NCBI GenBank assembly: GCA_963974475.1 | Contig: CAXBCR010000026.1 | Location: 1 to 49,857 of the forward strand | Length of the DNA: 49,857 nt | From: CAJXZP01 sp963974475 | GTDB lineage: Bacteria > Bacteroidota > Bacteroidia > Flavobacteriales_G > Salibacteraceae | Reading direction: 5' to 3' | Shown: one piece after another, positions 42,359-49,857 of the stretch | Numbering within the stretch: position 1 is the stretch's first letter | Layout: the number at the start of each line of letters is the position of its first letter | Made by a program: the position numbers and the translations under genes | Notes under the pieces: generated by a model | What the model saw: only the letters and a program-made list of their open reading frames with translations | Database searches by the model: none | Told to the model about the DNA's origin: nothing

Positions 42359-44038
42359 TTACTTAACTAATCTAAACATTTTGTCCCATCTAAATTTCCC
42401 GTCAGATGAACTCAATTCAGGGTCGATACTTAACCATACAAATGAAGCCTTACCTACCACGTGATCTGCCGGAACAAATCCCCAAAAGCGTGAATCGGCT
42501 GAGTTATGACGGTTATCGCCCATTAACCAGTAGTAATTCATTTTGAAGGTATAGGAATGTGCTTCTTCGCCATTAATAAATATTTTACCGTCTTTTACCG
42601 CTAAAGTATTTCCTTCGTAAACTGCAATTGGTCGGCTGAATAATGGCAGGTTTTTTAATGTTAAATCAATCGTCATTCCTTCAGCTGGAATAACAAGCGG
42701 TCCAAAGTTATCTTCAGTCCAATTGTATTCACGCACATTTGGATAATACGGATATCGCGGACTAAAAATATGGTTGTCTTCCAAGTATTTCGTAAACGCT
42801 GGCCCGTAAGTGTTTTTGGTAACTAATTTGTCAATAAAACTAAATCCATCTTTTTTGTTTATCGAACGTTTAATCGATACCACATTCGCGGTTGCCTTTA
42901 GTTTGTCGCGATTGGCTGCCGTAAGCGAAATGCGGAATAGCGTACTTTCTTGATTAAGCTGAATGGCTTCCGTAAGATTTACTTCGTATTCTTTTTTGAA
43001 AAGCATCCTCGTTTTATTATTCATCACCACCGGTTTTTTGAATTGAATAAAATAAGCATATTGCATTTCATCTGCCATAAAAGCTTTCTTACCATCTATA
43101 TGTAAGATTCCATCAATAACTTCAATCTCGTCTCCAGGTATTCCTACACATCTTTTAATGTAGTTTTCACGTTTATCTACCGGACGAATAGTCAAATTTC
43201 GTTGTGCTAAAATTCGCTTACGCGCAATGGCCTTGTATTGTTCATCCGTTTTTAGTTCTTTATTGCTAGAAAAATCGTTGTACAACATATTAAAAGCGTC
43301 TTCTCTAATCATAGAGTTAAAACTTTTATTGGCTTGGTACTCCACATCCACGGTATCTCCCTCTGGGAAATTAAATACCACCACATCATTTCTTTCAATG
43401 TGGCTATATCCAGGAATTCTGTAAAATGGTAATTCCAACCACGTTAAATAGGCAGGAATGGTGTTGTTCGTGAGCGGTAAAGAATGATGCGCAAATGGAA
43501 ATGCTAAAGGAGTCAACGGAACTTTTGGTCCATAGGCTAGTTTGTCTACAAAAAGGTAATCTCCAATGAGCAACGATTTTTCCATCGAACCGGTTGGAAT
43601 TGTAAATGCTTCAAACGTATACGTACGGATAATACTGGCCGCTACTACGGCAAACAAAATAGCATCACGCCATTCCATTGCCGTGGTTTTTGGATGCTTT
43701 ACTCGGTCAATTTGACCAATGTATTTTGGATTGTCTGTAAACGCCCAATAAGGCAAATAAATGAATGGAACAATTCCACCTAACAGCACATCTTTCGCAT
43801 CGCGGTAACCAAAAACGGTTCCCATATTCACCGTCATTATCATTAACAAAAGCACATTTGGCCCAGGAATGAGTAGTAAAATTAACCACCACCATGGCTT
43901 CTCAATAATTTTCAACCAAATGTAGAGGTTATAAAATGGAATAAATGCATGCCAATTCGTGTATCCAGCTTTTGGAAATAGTTGGTAAAGCCCAACAAAA
44001 ATGGCAGTTAACAGTATGAATGTGATTATTATAGACAT
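42359..44038 (-). CDS. lepB: Signal peptidase I, long Bacteroidota form
   Basis: Cleaves signal peptides of exported proteins at the inner membrane. The 559-residue protein is much longer than the usual 250-330. Three N-terminal helices and a DUF-like region precede the catalytic domain with Ser151 in AFTIPTGSMEKSLLIGD, Lys295 in RENYIKRCVGIPGD, and the terminal box YYWLMGDNRHNSADSRFWGFVP. A large insert between the catalytic Lys and the C-terminal box is a known feature of this phylum. It follows dapB at a distance of 167 nt. Confidence 0.95.
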   Translation of the reverse strand: MSIIITFILLTAIFVGLYQLFPKAGYTNWHAFIPFYNLYIWLKIIEKPWWWLILLLIPGPNVLLLMIMTVNMGTVFGYRDAKDVLLGGIVPFIYLPYWAFTDNPKYIGQIDRVKHPKTTAMEWRDAILFAVVAASIIRTYTFEAFTIPTGSMEKSLLIGDYLFVDKLAYGPKVPLTPLAFPFAHHSLPLTNNTIPAYLTWLELPFYRIPGYSHIERNDVVVFNFPEGDTVDVEYQANKSFNSMIREDAFNMLYNDFSSNKELKTDEQYKAIARKRILAQRNLTIRPVDKRENYIKRCVGIPGDEIEVIDGILHIDGKKAFMADEMQYAYFIQFKKPVVMNNKTRMLFKKEYEVNLTEAIQLNQESTLFRISLTAANRDKLKATANVVSIKRSINKKDGFSFIDKLVTKNTYGPAFTKYLEDNHIFSPRYPYYPNVREYNWTEDNFGPLVIPAEGMTIDLTLKNLPLFSRPIAVYEGNTLAVKDGKIFINGEEAHSYTFKMNYYWLMGDNRHNSADSRFWGFVPADHVVGKASFVWLSIDPELSSSDGKFRWDKMFRLVK

Positions 44039-44205
44039 GTAATAATTTTTGTGTTATTGGGCGCTAAAGTAGTGTAAATATTGGATTGTGAGTAAAATCG
44101 ATTATGGGATATTTTTCTAACAAATGTTAAGCCTCGTATGAATGGAAAATGATAGGTATAATCGGGTGGAACGGGCTATTAAATGGCCATTAAATTTTCG
44201 TTTAA

Positions 44206-44916
44206 TTAACCTAATAAATCTTCCATTCCGTAAATTCCAGATTTTCCCAACATAAATTCAGCCGCTAATATGGAGCCCATTGCAAAACCTTCTCTCCCTT
44301 TTGCTTCGTGACTAATTTGAAGCGTGTCAATTTGGTTTTCGTAGGTCACAATGTGGGTACCCGGAGTATCTGCTATTCTTTTCGCCTCAATTCCAATTTC
44401 AGCATTACTCGGATTTTCCGATTCAATCCATCCCGTTTTACGCGAAACGTTTTCAATAATTTGATGGGCAATTGTGAGCGCTGTACCACTTGGAGAATCT
44501 AACTTTTGGGTATGATGAATTTCTTCCATCCGTACCTCGTAGCTCGGTTGGCCATCCATTAATTTGGCTAGCAATTGATTTACCTTAAAGAAAATGTTGA
44601 CCCCAATACTAAAATTGGACGCATAGAAAAGTCCGCCATTTACGGCATTGCACTGTTGGGTTACCGCATCTAATTGGTCCATCCATCCGGTGGTGCCTAC
44701 TACCACCGGAATACCAGCGGCAAAACATTTTTGGATATTGGATACTGCTGCTTTTGGTACGGAAAACTCAATGGCTACATCTGCTTTTTTAAGCACTTCA
44801 GGAGCAAAATCAGCTTCTTGAGAAGTAATCTTCACGGTAACTTGATGACCTCTTTCTACGGCAATTTTCTCAATTACCTTTCCCATTTTACCGTAACCAA
44901 TTATCGCAATATTCAT
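44206..44916 (-). CDS. dapB: 4-hydroxy-tetrahydrodipicolinate reductase
   Basis: Reduces hydroxy-tetrahydrodipicolinate with NAD(P)H in the diaminopimelate/lysine pathway. The 236-residue protein has the Rossmann motif IIGYGKMGKVI at its start, VVGTTGWMDQL near residue 80, the active-site segment EIHHTQKLDSPSGTALTIAHQ, and GSILAAEFMLGKSGIY at the end. It is shorter than E. coli DapB, as usual in this clade. It sits between DUF5683 and lepB, the typical order. Confidence 0.95.
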   Translation of the reverse strand: MNIAIIGYGKMGKVIEKIAVERGHQVTVKITSQEADFAPEVLKKADVAIEFSVPKAAVSNIQKCFAAGIPVVVGTTGWMDQLDAVTQQCNAVNGGLFYASNFSIGVNIFFKVNQLLAKLMDGQPSYEVRMEEIHHTQKLDSPSGTALTIAHQIIENVSRKTGWIESENPSNAEIGIEAKRIADTPGTHIVTYENQIDTLQISHEAKGREGFAMGSILAAEFMLGKSGIYGMEDLLG

Positions 44917-44947
44917 TTGTGCTTTTTTATTACTCGTATTTAAATAC

Positions 44948-45535
44948 TTACTTCAGTTTTAAGCAAAGTGTTACTCCGTAGGTAGGCGCTGGGTTAGATA
45001 GGTTTGGAATAGCATTGGGGTTGAGGTTTAAACTCAAATCATCCGATACATCAAAACTCATTAATTGGGCATCTACATTGGCGTCCAGAATTTGAAGTAA
45101 ATAGATAACCCCTGCTGCAATGTAGGCGGTTTCCATCGATTGCTTATACGAACTTTTAATGTCTTCCAAACTCTGTACGGTAGCCGAAGGAAAATCATCC
45201 TCTAGGTCGGGATCTAGCCTCCTTAAATATTGGTCTTTCCAAAAATGGTATTTATCTCGATTAACTTGACTTACCACAATGGCGGTACCAACTCCCACCC
45301 AAATAACAGGGATTTTCCAGTATTTTTTGTTGTAGAACTGACCTGCACCAGGCAAAAATGTGGACATTAAGGTAGCTTTTTTAGGCGAATGTTCCAACGC
45401 CAAATCTTCATGTTTTATCACATGTTGTTCCCCCTCCAAAATATGAGCCGAATCGGATAATACCTTTTGCGCATGCCCCATAAATGGCGCAACAAAAAAT
45501 ATAACAATCACGATAATAAAACTACGTATCCACAT
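44948..45535 (-). CDS. DUF5683 family protein
   Basis: A 195-residue exported protein with signal peptide (MWIRSFIIVIVIFFVAPFMGHAQ). The core ATLMSTFLPGAGQFYNKKYWKIPVIWVGVGTAIVV and SYKQSMETAYIAAGVIYLLQILDANVDAQL fit DUF5683, a family seen next to parB and dapB in this phylum. Two helices suggest membrane association. Function unknown; it may link envelope and chromosome partition only by position. Confidence 0.88.
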   Translation of the reverse strand: MWIRSFIIVIVIFFVAPFMGHAQKVLSDSAHILEGEQHVIKHEDLALEHSPKKATLMSTFLPGAGQFYNKKYWKIPVIWVGVGTAIVVSQVNRDKYHFWKDQYLRRLDPDLEDDFPSATVQSLEDIKSSYKQSMETAYIAAGVIYLLQILDANVDAQLMSFDVSDDLSLNLNPNAIPNLSNPAPTYGVTLCLKLK

Positions 45536-45618
45536 GAACGCGAAAGTACTAGAATAAGTTAGATGACGAAAAAAAGAAATATTTTGTTTTGGTTTTTTAA
45601 GACTTTAAAAAGTAACCG

Positions 45619-46500
45619 TTAAGGCATCAATAAATCCAAAACCCGTGATAAATCAGAATTATTCTTGAAGTTTATCGTGATTTTGCCTTTACCCGAAGAA
45701 TCTTTTTTAATATCCACCGGATTTCTAACAATGCGTTTAAGCTCCAAAAAGTTACTTTGTTGTTCAAAAGTAAGGTCTGCTTTTTTAAGTGAATCAGTCG
45801 TTTTTTTAGAAACCTTATCCGCTTTGACTAATTGCTCTACCTGGCGAACATTTAAACCTAATTTGAGAATTCGATTAAAAATTCCTAATTGTATTTCTTC
45901 TGTTTTGGCAGAAAGTAGGGCACGTGCATGCCCCATACTTATAGCGCCACTGCGTACGGCCAATTGAATTTCGGCAGGTAGGTTTAATAGTCGTAAGAAA
46001 TTGGTTACCGTAGATCTATTCTTACTCACTTTTTGTGCTAACACTTCTTGGGTAATGGAAAGTTCGTCTAGCATACGTTGGTATGAAATTGCTATTTCCA
46101 TCGCATCTAAATCTTCCCGTTGAATGTTTTCAATAAGGGCTAATTCAAGTACCTCCTCATCGTTAACATTTCTAATATATACCGGAATAGTCTGAAGTCC
46201 TGCTTGTGAACTTGCACGCCATCTTCGTTCTCCAGAAATAATTTGATATTCGCTAGGATTTATTTTTCTAACCGTAATGGGTTGAACCAATCCGTGTTGT
46301 TTTATCGAATTAGCTAATTCAAGTAATGCATCTTCCTCAAAGTTTCTACGTGGTTGATTCGGATTTGGTTTTATTTGAGAAAGAGAAATTTCAGAAATTC
46401 CTGTGCTTGTACTACGAATGGATAAACTACTTGGAGCCTCCATTTCTGCATCGCTTAACAAAGCGCTTAAACCTCTTCCTAGTGCTTGTTTCTTAGCCAT
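45619..46500 (-). CDS. parB: Chromosome partitioning protein ParB
   Basis: A DNA-binding CTPase that loads at parS and spreads. The 293-residue protein opens AKKQALGRGLSALLSD, then the N-terminal motifs IKPNPNQPRRNFEEDAL and SGERRWRASSQAGLQT (GERRxR CTP-binding box), the HTH region ITQEVLAQKVSKNRSTVTNFLRLLNLP, and a short C-terminal dimer part. It overlaps the end of parA by 8 nt. I found no convincing parS site in this window. Confidence 0.97.
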   Translation of the reverse strand: MAKKQALGRGLSALLSDAEMEAPSSLSIRSTSTGISEISLSQIKPNPNQPRRNFEEDALLELANSIKQHGLVQPITVRKINPSEYQIISGERRWRASSQAGLQTIPVYIRNVNDEEVLELALIENIQREDLDAMEIAISYQRMLDELSITQEVLAQKVSKNRSTVTNFLRLLNLPAEIQLAVRSGAISMGHARALLSAKTEEIQLGIFNRILKLGLNVRQVEQLVKADKVSKKTTDSLKKADLTFEQQSNFLELKRIVRNPVDIKKDSSGKGKITINFKNNSDLSRVLDLLMP

Positions 46501-47302
46501 TTACCGCAATTATTTTGTCTTCTTGCTTAATTTGGGTTAGATTGTTTTTTTGTAAAATTTCTCTAGCCAAATTTAAATAGTTTACCGCTCCTTTTGAACT
46601 TGCATCATGTGAAATAATACTTTCTCCGTGACTTGGTGCTTCGCCTAGTCGGGTGTTGCGGTGAATTACCGTGTCAAAAACCAATTGGTGAAAATGGGTT
46701 TTTAACTCATCGGCCACTTGATTCGCTAATCTTAATCGTTGATCATACATCGTCAAGAGCATTCCTTCGATGCTCAAATCTGGATTTAAGCGCGTTTGTA
46801 CAATCTTGATGGTATTTAATAGTTTTCCTAACCCTTCCAATGCAAAATACTCACATTGAATAGGTACAATTACACTATCTGCCGCGGTTAATGAGTTTAC
46901 CGTAATTAATCCTAATGATGGGGAACAATCAATGATAATAAACTCATAATCATCCACGATATCAGCCAATGCTTTTTTCATCATGTGCTCACGCTGGGGC
47001 AGGTTGATTAACTCAATTTCAGCTCCAACCAAATCAATGTGTGCAGGAATAATATCTAAGTTTGGGCTTTGGGTAGTTAAAATAATATCTTTCGCACTTA
47101 CCCCATTCACGATACATTCGTAAATACTTGTTTTAATATTTCGTGGATCAAACCCAAGGCCTGATGTAGTATTTGCTTGTGGATCGGCATCAATAATCAA
47201 AGTCTTTTTATCTAAGGCACCAAAACTTGCTCCTAAGTTGATGGCAGTGGTTGTTTTTCCAACTCCACCCTTTTGATTTGCTATCGCTATTATTTTTCCC
47301 AT
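46493..47302 (-). CDS. parA: Chromosome partitioning ATPase ParA (Soj)
   Basis: The deviant Walker A motif ANQKGGVGKTTTAINLG is at the start; further ATPase motifs are LIIDADPQANTTSGLG and EFIIIDCSPSLGLITVNSLTAADSVIVPIQCEYFALEGL. At 269 residues it lacks an N-terminal DNA-binding extension, so it is a type Ib/chromosomal ParA. It forms a unit with parB and probably with the genes down to lepB. An inverted repeat ATAAAATC/GATTTTAT lies at 47340-47366 in its leader region. Confidence 0.97.
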   Translation of the reverse strand: MGKIIAIANQKGGVGKTTTAINLGASFGALDKKTLIIDADPQANTTSGLGFDPRNIKTSIYECIVNGVSAKDIILTTQSPNLDIIPAHIDLVGAEIELINLPQREHMMKKALADIVDDYEFIIIDCSPSLGLITVNSLTAADSVIVPIQCEYFALEGLGKLLNTIKIVQTRLNPDLSIEGMLLTMYDQRLRLANQVADELKTHFHQLVFDTVIHRNTRLGEAPSHGESIISHDASSKGAVNYLNLAREILQKNNLTQIKQEDKIIAVNG

Positions 47303-47479
47303 TAATTTTTTCTAAACTATTTATTCCAAAATGTCATCCATAAAATCGTTAATAATTTGATTTTATGACCTTTCTTTGAATTTTGAATACATAAACGTAA
47401 TTGTTGTAAAAGTAGTGTGATTTTTTACAAGTTTTGGGGGGAGTATTCATCAAATTTTAAACAATTTTAAAAGCATCAC

Positions 47480-48004
47480 ATGATTACAGTAATTTCCGGT
47501 ACAATTCGTCCAAATAATAAAACAAGTTTGGTCGCCAAACATTATGTAAATGTATTGAAAAGTAAAGGTCAAGAAGTTGAATTTCTGAACATAGAAGACT
47601 TACCCAAAGACTTCGTTTTTAACAATGATACTATGGGAACTAAGAACCCTGAGTTTTCTCATTTTGTTGAAAAATATATTATTCCAGCAGATAAATACGT
47701 AATATTAACACCCGAATATAATGGGAGCTTTCCGGGAGCACTCAAAGCCTTTTTTGATGGCGTATCGCCCGATGATTTTAGAGAGAAAAAGGTTGCCTTA
47801 GTGGGTGTAGCAGCTGGTAGGTCGGGTAATGCTCGTGGAATGGACCAATTGGTCAGCATTTATAATTACACCAATATGCCCGTTCTTCCGTATAAAGTGA
47901 CAATGCCAGCCATTTATGCTTTAATGAATGAGGAAGGAGTGATTACCGATGAAAAAATGGCGGAAACCATTGAAAAGCAAATCGACCAATTTATAGCATT
48001 TTAA
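47480..48004 (+). CDS. NADPH-dependent FMN reductase family protein
   Basis: A 174-residue flavodoxin-like oxidoreductase. It begins with the phosphate-binding loop SGTIRPNNKTSLVAKHY, includes TPEYNGSFPGALKAFFDGV and the VGVAAGRSGNARGMDQL loop, and has no cysteine cluster. Such enzymes reduce FMN, quinones or azo dyes. The physiological substrate is not known. An inverted repeat lies after the stop. Confidence 0.9.
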   Translation: MITVISGTIRPNNKTSLVAKHYVNVLKSKGQEVEFLNIEDLPKDFVFNNDTMGTKNPEFSHFVEKYIIPADKYVILTPEYNGSFPGALKAFFDGVSPDDFREKKVALVGVAAGRSGNARGMDQLVSIYNYTNMPVLPYKVTMPAIYALMNEEGVITDEKMAETIEKQIDQFIAF

Positions 48005-48013
48005 ATTTTTTTG

Positions 48014-48058
48014 TATCAAGGAGCGTTGGTGTGAAAATGGCAAATTTGCTCCTTGATA
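48014..48058. repeat. Long inverted repeat after the FMN reductase gene
   Basis: TATCAAGGAGC (48014-48024) pairs perfectly with GCTCCTTGATA (48048-48058) across a 23-nt loop. The right flank has only a weak T-rich stretch, so it may act as a terminator or stabilise the mRNA. Confidence 0.5.
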
Positions 48059-48083
48059 TATTCTAATTGTCAAGTACCGTACA

Positions 48084-48112
48084 TTGTTTAAATCCATTAC
48101 CCCTTATTTTTG
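48084..48112 (+). promoter_or_regulatory. Promoter (-33 TTG, -7 TATTTTTG) for the Omp28-like gene
   Basis: TTG at 48084-48086 and TATTTTTG at 48105-48112 are separated by 18 nt, near the known spacing, 15 nt before the ATG at 48128. Confidence 0.55.
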
Positions 48113-48127
48113 TATCAAATCAATGAT

Positions 48128-49141
48128 ATGAAATCAAAACTTACATTACTATTTTCAGTATTTATTATCGGACTATCTCAGGCGCAAGAGGTGCCTCGAA
48201 AAATTGTGGTCGAACATTTTACAAATTCTCGGTGTTCCACCTGTGCATCTAGAAACCCCGGTTTTTATGCTAATTACTTGATGCAAAACAAAGGAAATAT
48301 GATGCATTTAGCCATTCACCCTAGTTCGCCTTATGCTACCTGTGTTTTTAACAAGCACGATGTGGCCGCTAATGATGGAAGAACACGCTATTATCAAGTA
48401 TATGGATCCACCCCTAAATTGGTTATTAATGGAAAACTAGTTTCCAGTAGTGTCAGTTTTACTTCTCCCAGTATTTTTACTCCGTACCTGGGATTGACTT
48501 CACCTATTAAGTTAGAAATGAGTCAGCAAAAATTTGGCAATGACTCCATACGATTAAGAGTGGTTATCAAAACGGTGGCTACGCATTCATTAGCTACGCA
48601 AAATCTGTATTTAGTATTAGCCGAAGACACCATTTTTTACAATGCGCCAAATGGCGAAAATGAACATTACGATGTGTTTAGACGTTCGTTAAGTGGCAAC
48701 GCGGGGATGAATGTTACCGTGTCTCCAACCGTAGGCGATTCGGTGGTAATTACACGTACTACCGCAACGCATTCTGCTTGGGATTTTAATCGAATTTATG
48801 GAATGGCAATTTTAGAAGACGCAAATACCAAAGAGGTTACCCAATCGGAACGATTAAATGCCTCCGATAATATGAGTGTAGTGACCGGTATAACCAATGT
48901 TCAGACAAATGTGTCGGTTAGGATTTTTCCTAATCCAGTGACGAATAAATTAACTATTCAAACGGATTATAAAGGTTCGTCAACCTATAAAATTATTTCT
49001 TTAGCAGGCAATGTCGTGCTAAATGGAACATTTACCAATGCCGAAATATTAGATGTTTCCAACCTTACACATGGGGTCTATTTTGTGCAAGTATCCAATC
49101 AAAATGGAACACAAATACAGAAAATGGTCAAAACAGAATAA
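48128..49141 (+). CDS. Omp28-related thioredoxin-like protein with type IX sorting domain
   Basis: A 337-residue secreted protein. A signal peptide (MKSKLTLLFSVFIIGLSQAQ) is followed by an Omp28-like thioredoxin-type fold with the CxxC motif in EHFTNSRCSTCASRN (Cys36 and Cys39), a beta domain, and a type IX sorting domain beginning at RIFPNPVTNKL (near residue 264) and ending GVYFVQVSNQNGTQIQKMVKTE. The ATG at 48128 is preferred to a TTG at 48110 inside the promoter. The CxxC suggests disulfide exchange at the cell surface, but no partner is visible. Confidence 0.9.
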   Translation: MKSKLTLLFSVFIIGLSQAQEVPRKIVVEHFTNSRCSTCASRNPGFYANYLMQNKGNMMHLAIHPSSPYATCVFNKHDVAANDGRTRYYQVYGSTPKLVINGKLVSSSVSFTSPSIFTPYLGLTSPIKLEMSQQKFGNDSIRLRVVIKTVATHSLATQNLYLVLAEDTIFYNAPNGENEHYDVFRRSLSGNAGMNVTVSPTVGDSVVITRTTATHSAWDFNRIYGMAILEDANTKEVTQSERLNASDNMSVVTGITNVQTNVSVRIFPNPVTNKLTIQTDYKGSSTYKIISLAGNVVLNGTFTNAEILDVSNLTHGVYFVQVSNQNGTQIQKMVKTE

Positions 49142-49161
49142 AATCGAATAAGTTTGATTGA

Positions 49162-49209
49162 AAATCGGGTTAAAGAGAATTTAAAAAGCTCTTTCTCCCG
49201 ATTTTTTTT
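49162..49209 (+). terminator. Terminator of the Omp28-like gene
   Basis: AAATCGGG/CCCGATTT (49162-49169 with 49197-49204) plus inner AAAGAG/CTCTTT, ending in a T-run. It lies 21 nt after the stop. Confidence 0.85.
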
Positions 49210-49257
49210 GTGATAAAATCTTTCCATCATCCATTTGGTCGCAATTAAAAAACCTTC

Positions 49258-49502
49258 CCAAAGTTAAAAGCAGAGCCGAAAGAAACTTCACCAAAGTTAA
49301 AATCAGAGCTTAACGAAACTTTGCCAAAGTTAAACGCAGAGCCGAAAGAAACTTTGCCAAAGTTAAGCGCGGAGCTTAACGTACTTTGGCAAAGTTGACC
49401 CGAGTTTTAAAATTGAATTTCCATTTCCAGAAATCGATTAGGTTAAAAGAAAGAAAACTTCACCAAAGTTAAAAGCAAAGCTTAACGTACTTTCCCAAAG
49501 TT
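49258..49502. repeat. 33-bp imperfect repeat array in a 616-bp gap without a gene
   Basis: CCAAAGTT recurs at 49258, 49291, 49324 and 49357 (period 33), then as GCAAAGTT at 49389, and again at 49463 and 49495. Units alternate between two middles (GAGCCGAAAG and GAGCTTAACG). Left and right ends are complementary, so units can fold into hairpins (for example CCAAAGT...ACTTTGG at 49357-49389). On the minus strand each CAAAGTTA reads TAACTTTG, a match to the -7 consensus. The period is a multiple of three, and frames stay open on both strands, but none has a start codon, so I do not call a gene. The rest of 49210-49709 holds AT-rich sequence and one terminator. Confidence 0.8.
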
Positions 49503-49629
49503 CCCCTGAAAACCAGCCAAATTGAATCCAATTTTCAAAAACCAAACCCCTCATCATTTATCCAATAACAATAATTAAAAAAGAGAGCAAAAAGGCATGA
49601 GATTAGCCAAAATGATTGCTCCAATTTGA

Positions 49630-49661
49630 AAAACCTATCGAGCGGATAGGTTTTGATTTTT
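49630..49661 (+). terminator. Orphan terminator upstream of the last gene
   Basis: AAAACCTATC/GATAGGTTTT (49630-49639 with 49645-49654), a perfect 10-bp stem with a 5-nt loop, then GA and a run of T on the plus strand. No gene ends before it within 480 bp, so it might end a small RNA. Confidence 0.75.
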
Positions 49662-49688
49662 TTATTTTAAAATGATGACAACCAATGG

Positions 49689-49717
49689 TTGAAATATGAA
49701 AAATACGTTTACATTTG
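49689..49717 (+). promoter_or_regulatory. Promoter (-33 TTG, -7 TACATTTG) for the last gene
   Basis: TTG at 49689-49691 and TACATTTG at 49710-49717 with an 18-nt spacer, 40 nt before the ATG at 49758. Confidence 0.55.
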
Positions 49718-49757
49718 GTGCTTACTTAAATAATAACCAATATTAAAACAATGTACT

Positions 49758-49857
49758 ATGAAGTTCAAAAAACTCATTTTGATGGGAGGGCTAGTGGCTC
49801 TTTTCACACACACACACACACAGGCGCAGGAGCCTAAATGGGGATTACAAAATAGTG
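49758..49857 (+). CDS. Start of an exported protein, cut by the window end
   Basis: The frame opens MKFKKLILMGGLVALF, continues THTHTQAQEPKWGLQNS and runs off the window. It is a typical signal peptide of this clade, probably cleaved after QAQ or TQA. The (CA)9 tract encodes the THTHT part of the signal region. Nothing can be said of the mature protein beyond its first ten residues. Confidence 0.75.
   Translation, partial: MKFKKLILMGGLVALFTHTHTQAQEPKWGLQNS
49805..49822 (+). repeat. (CA)9 dinucleotide tract inside a signal peptide
   Basis: Nine uninterrupted CA units within the coding sequence of the last gene. Gain or loss of one unit would shift the reading frame. Confidence 0.95.

Noticed and set aside
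49246..49403. Protein made of 11-residue repeats encoded by the 33-bp array
   Set aside because: Frames stay open on both strands because the period is a multiple of three, but neither has a start codon or ribosome-binding context.
49258..49502. CRISPR array
   Set aside because: Units are contiguous and differ from each other, with no unique spacers and no cas genes.

Overview
The window looks like the chromosome of a member of the Bacteroidota, most likely order Flavobacteriales. Supporting signs are an AT-rich sequence, a tmRNA tag GENNYALAA, a short primary sigma factor without region 1.1, PorT plus two proteins with type IX secretion sorting tails, an AccD without its zinc ribbon, a 559-residue signal peptidase I, and the gene run parA-parB-DUF5683-dapB-lepB. 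Clear Shine-Dalgarno sites are rare. Instead the motif TAnnTTTG, the known Bacteroidota -7 promoter element, lies just upstream of about twenty genes, in several cases so close to the start codon that the mRNA would be almost leaderless.

Layout. 1-864: a 131-bp tandem repeat array with hairpins, then ssrA (tmRNA) on the minus strand. 926-3511: a saccharopine-dehydrogenase-like enzyme, an orphan MNT nucleotidyltransferase, a small exported protein and DNA glycosylase tag. 3609-9196 (minus): rpoD, pnp, rpsO, accD, fbaB. 9278-15913: lipoprotein TamL, a divergent SpoU-type RNA methyltransferase, then an EEP nuclease-dcd-yidD-ubiE-porT run. 16073-18850: a DUF2892 protein, mnmE, DoxX and MarR, with three related palindromes that may form a small MarR regulon. 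19148-22034: Fic protein and an MFS transporter. 22044-25840: a minus-strand sensory cassette (NarL-type regulator, TPR histidine kinase, two unrecognised proteins) headed by a 20-bp palindrome. 26037-32178: an unknown small protein, an AAA_14/DUF4143 ATPase behind a duplicated promoter segment, a type IX cargo protein, ttcA and recQ. 32301-34781: an arsenic operon (arsR, DUF6428, arsC, acr3). 34810-36270: aldose epimerase, S4 protein, DUF3820. 36294-40463: a TetR-TolC-HlyD-ABC-2 permease efflux cassette with no ATPase gene beside it. 40753-47302 (minus): Crp/Fnr regulator, glycosyltransferase, lepB, dapB, DUF5683, parB, parA. 47480-49857: an FMN reductase, an Omp28-like type IX cargo protein, a 33-bp repeat array, and the start of an exported protein whose signal peptide contains a (CA)9 tract.

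Most of the window is housekeeping: transcription, RNA decay, tRNA modification, chromosome partition, lipid and wall precursors, protein export. The accessory material is the arsenic operon, the efflux cassette, the Fic and AAA_14 genes, the sensory cassette and the repeat arrays. No CRISPR array, insertion sequence, integrase, rRNA or ordinary tRNA gene was seen. The most unusual signals are the palindromes around the MarR and sensor-kinase loci, the repeat arrays at both ends, and the dinucleotide tract in the last gene.
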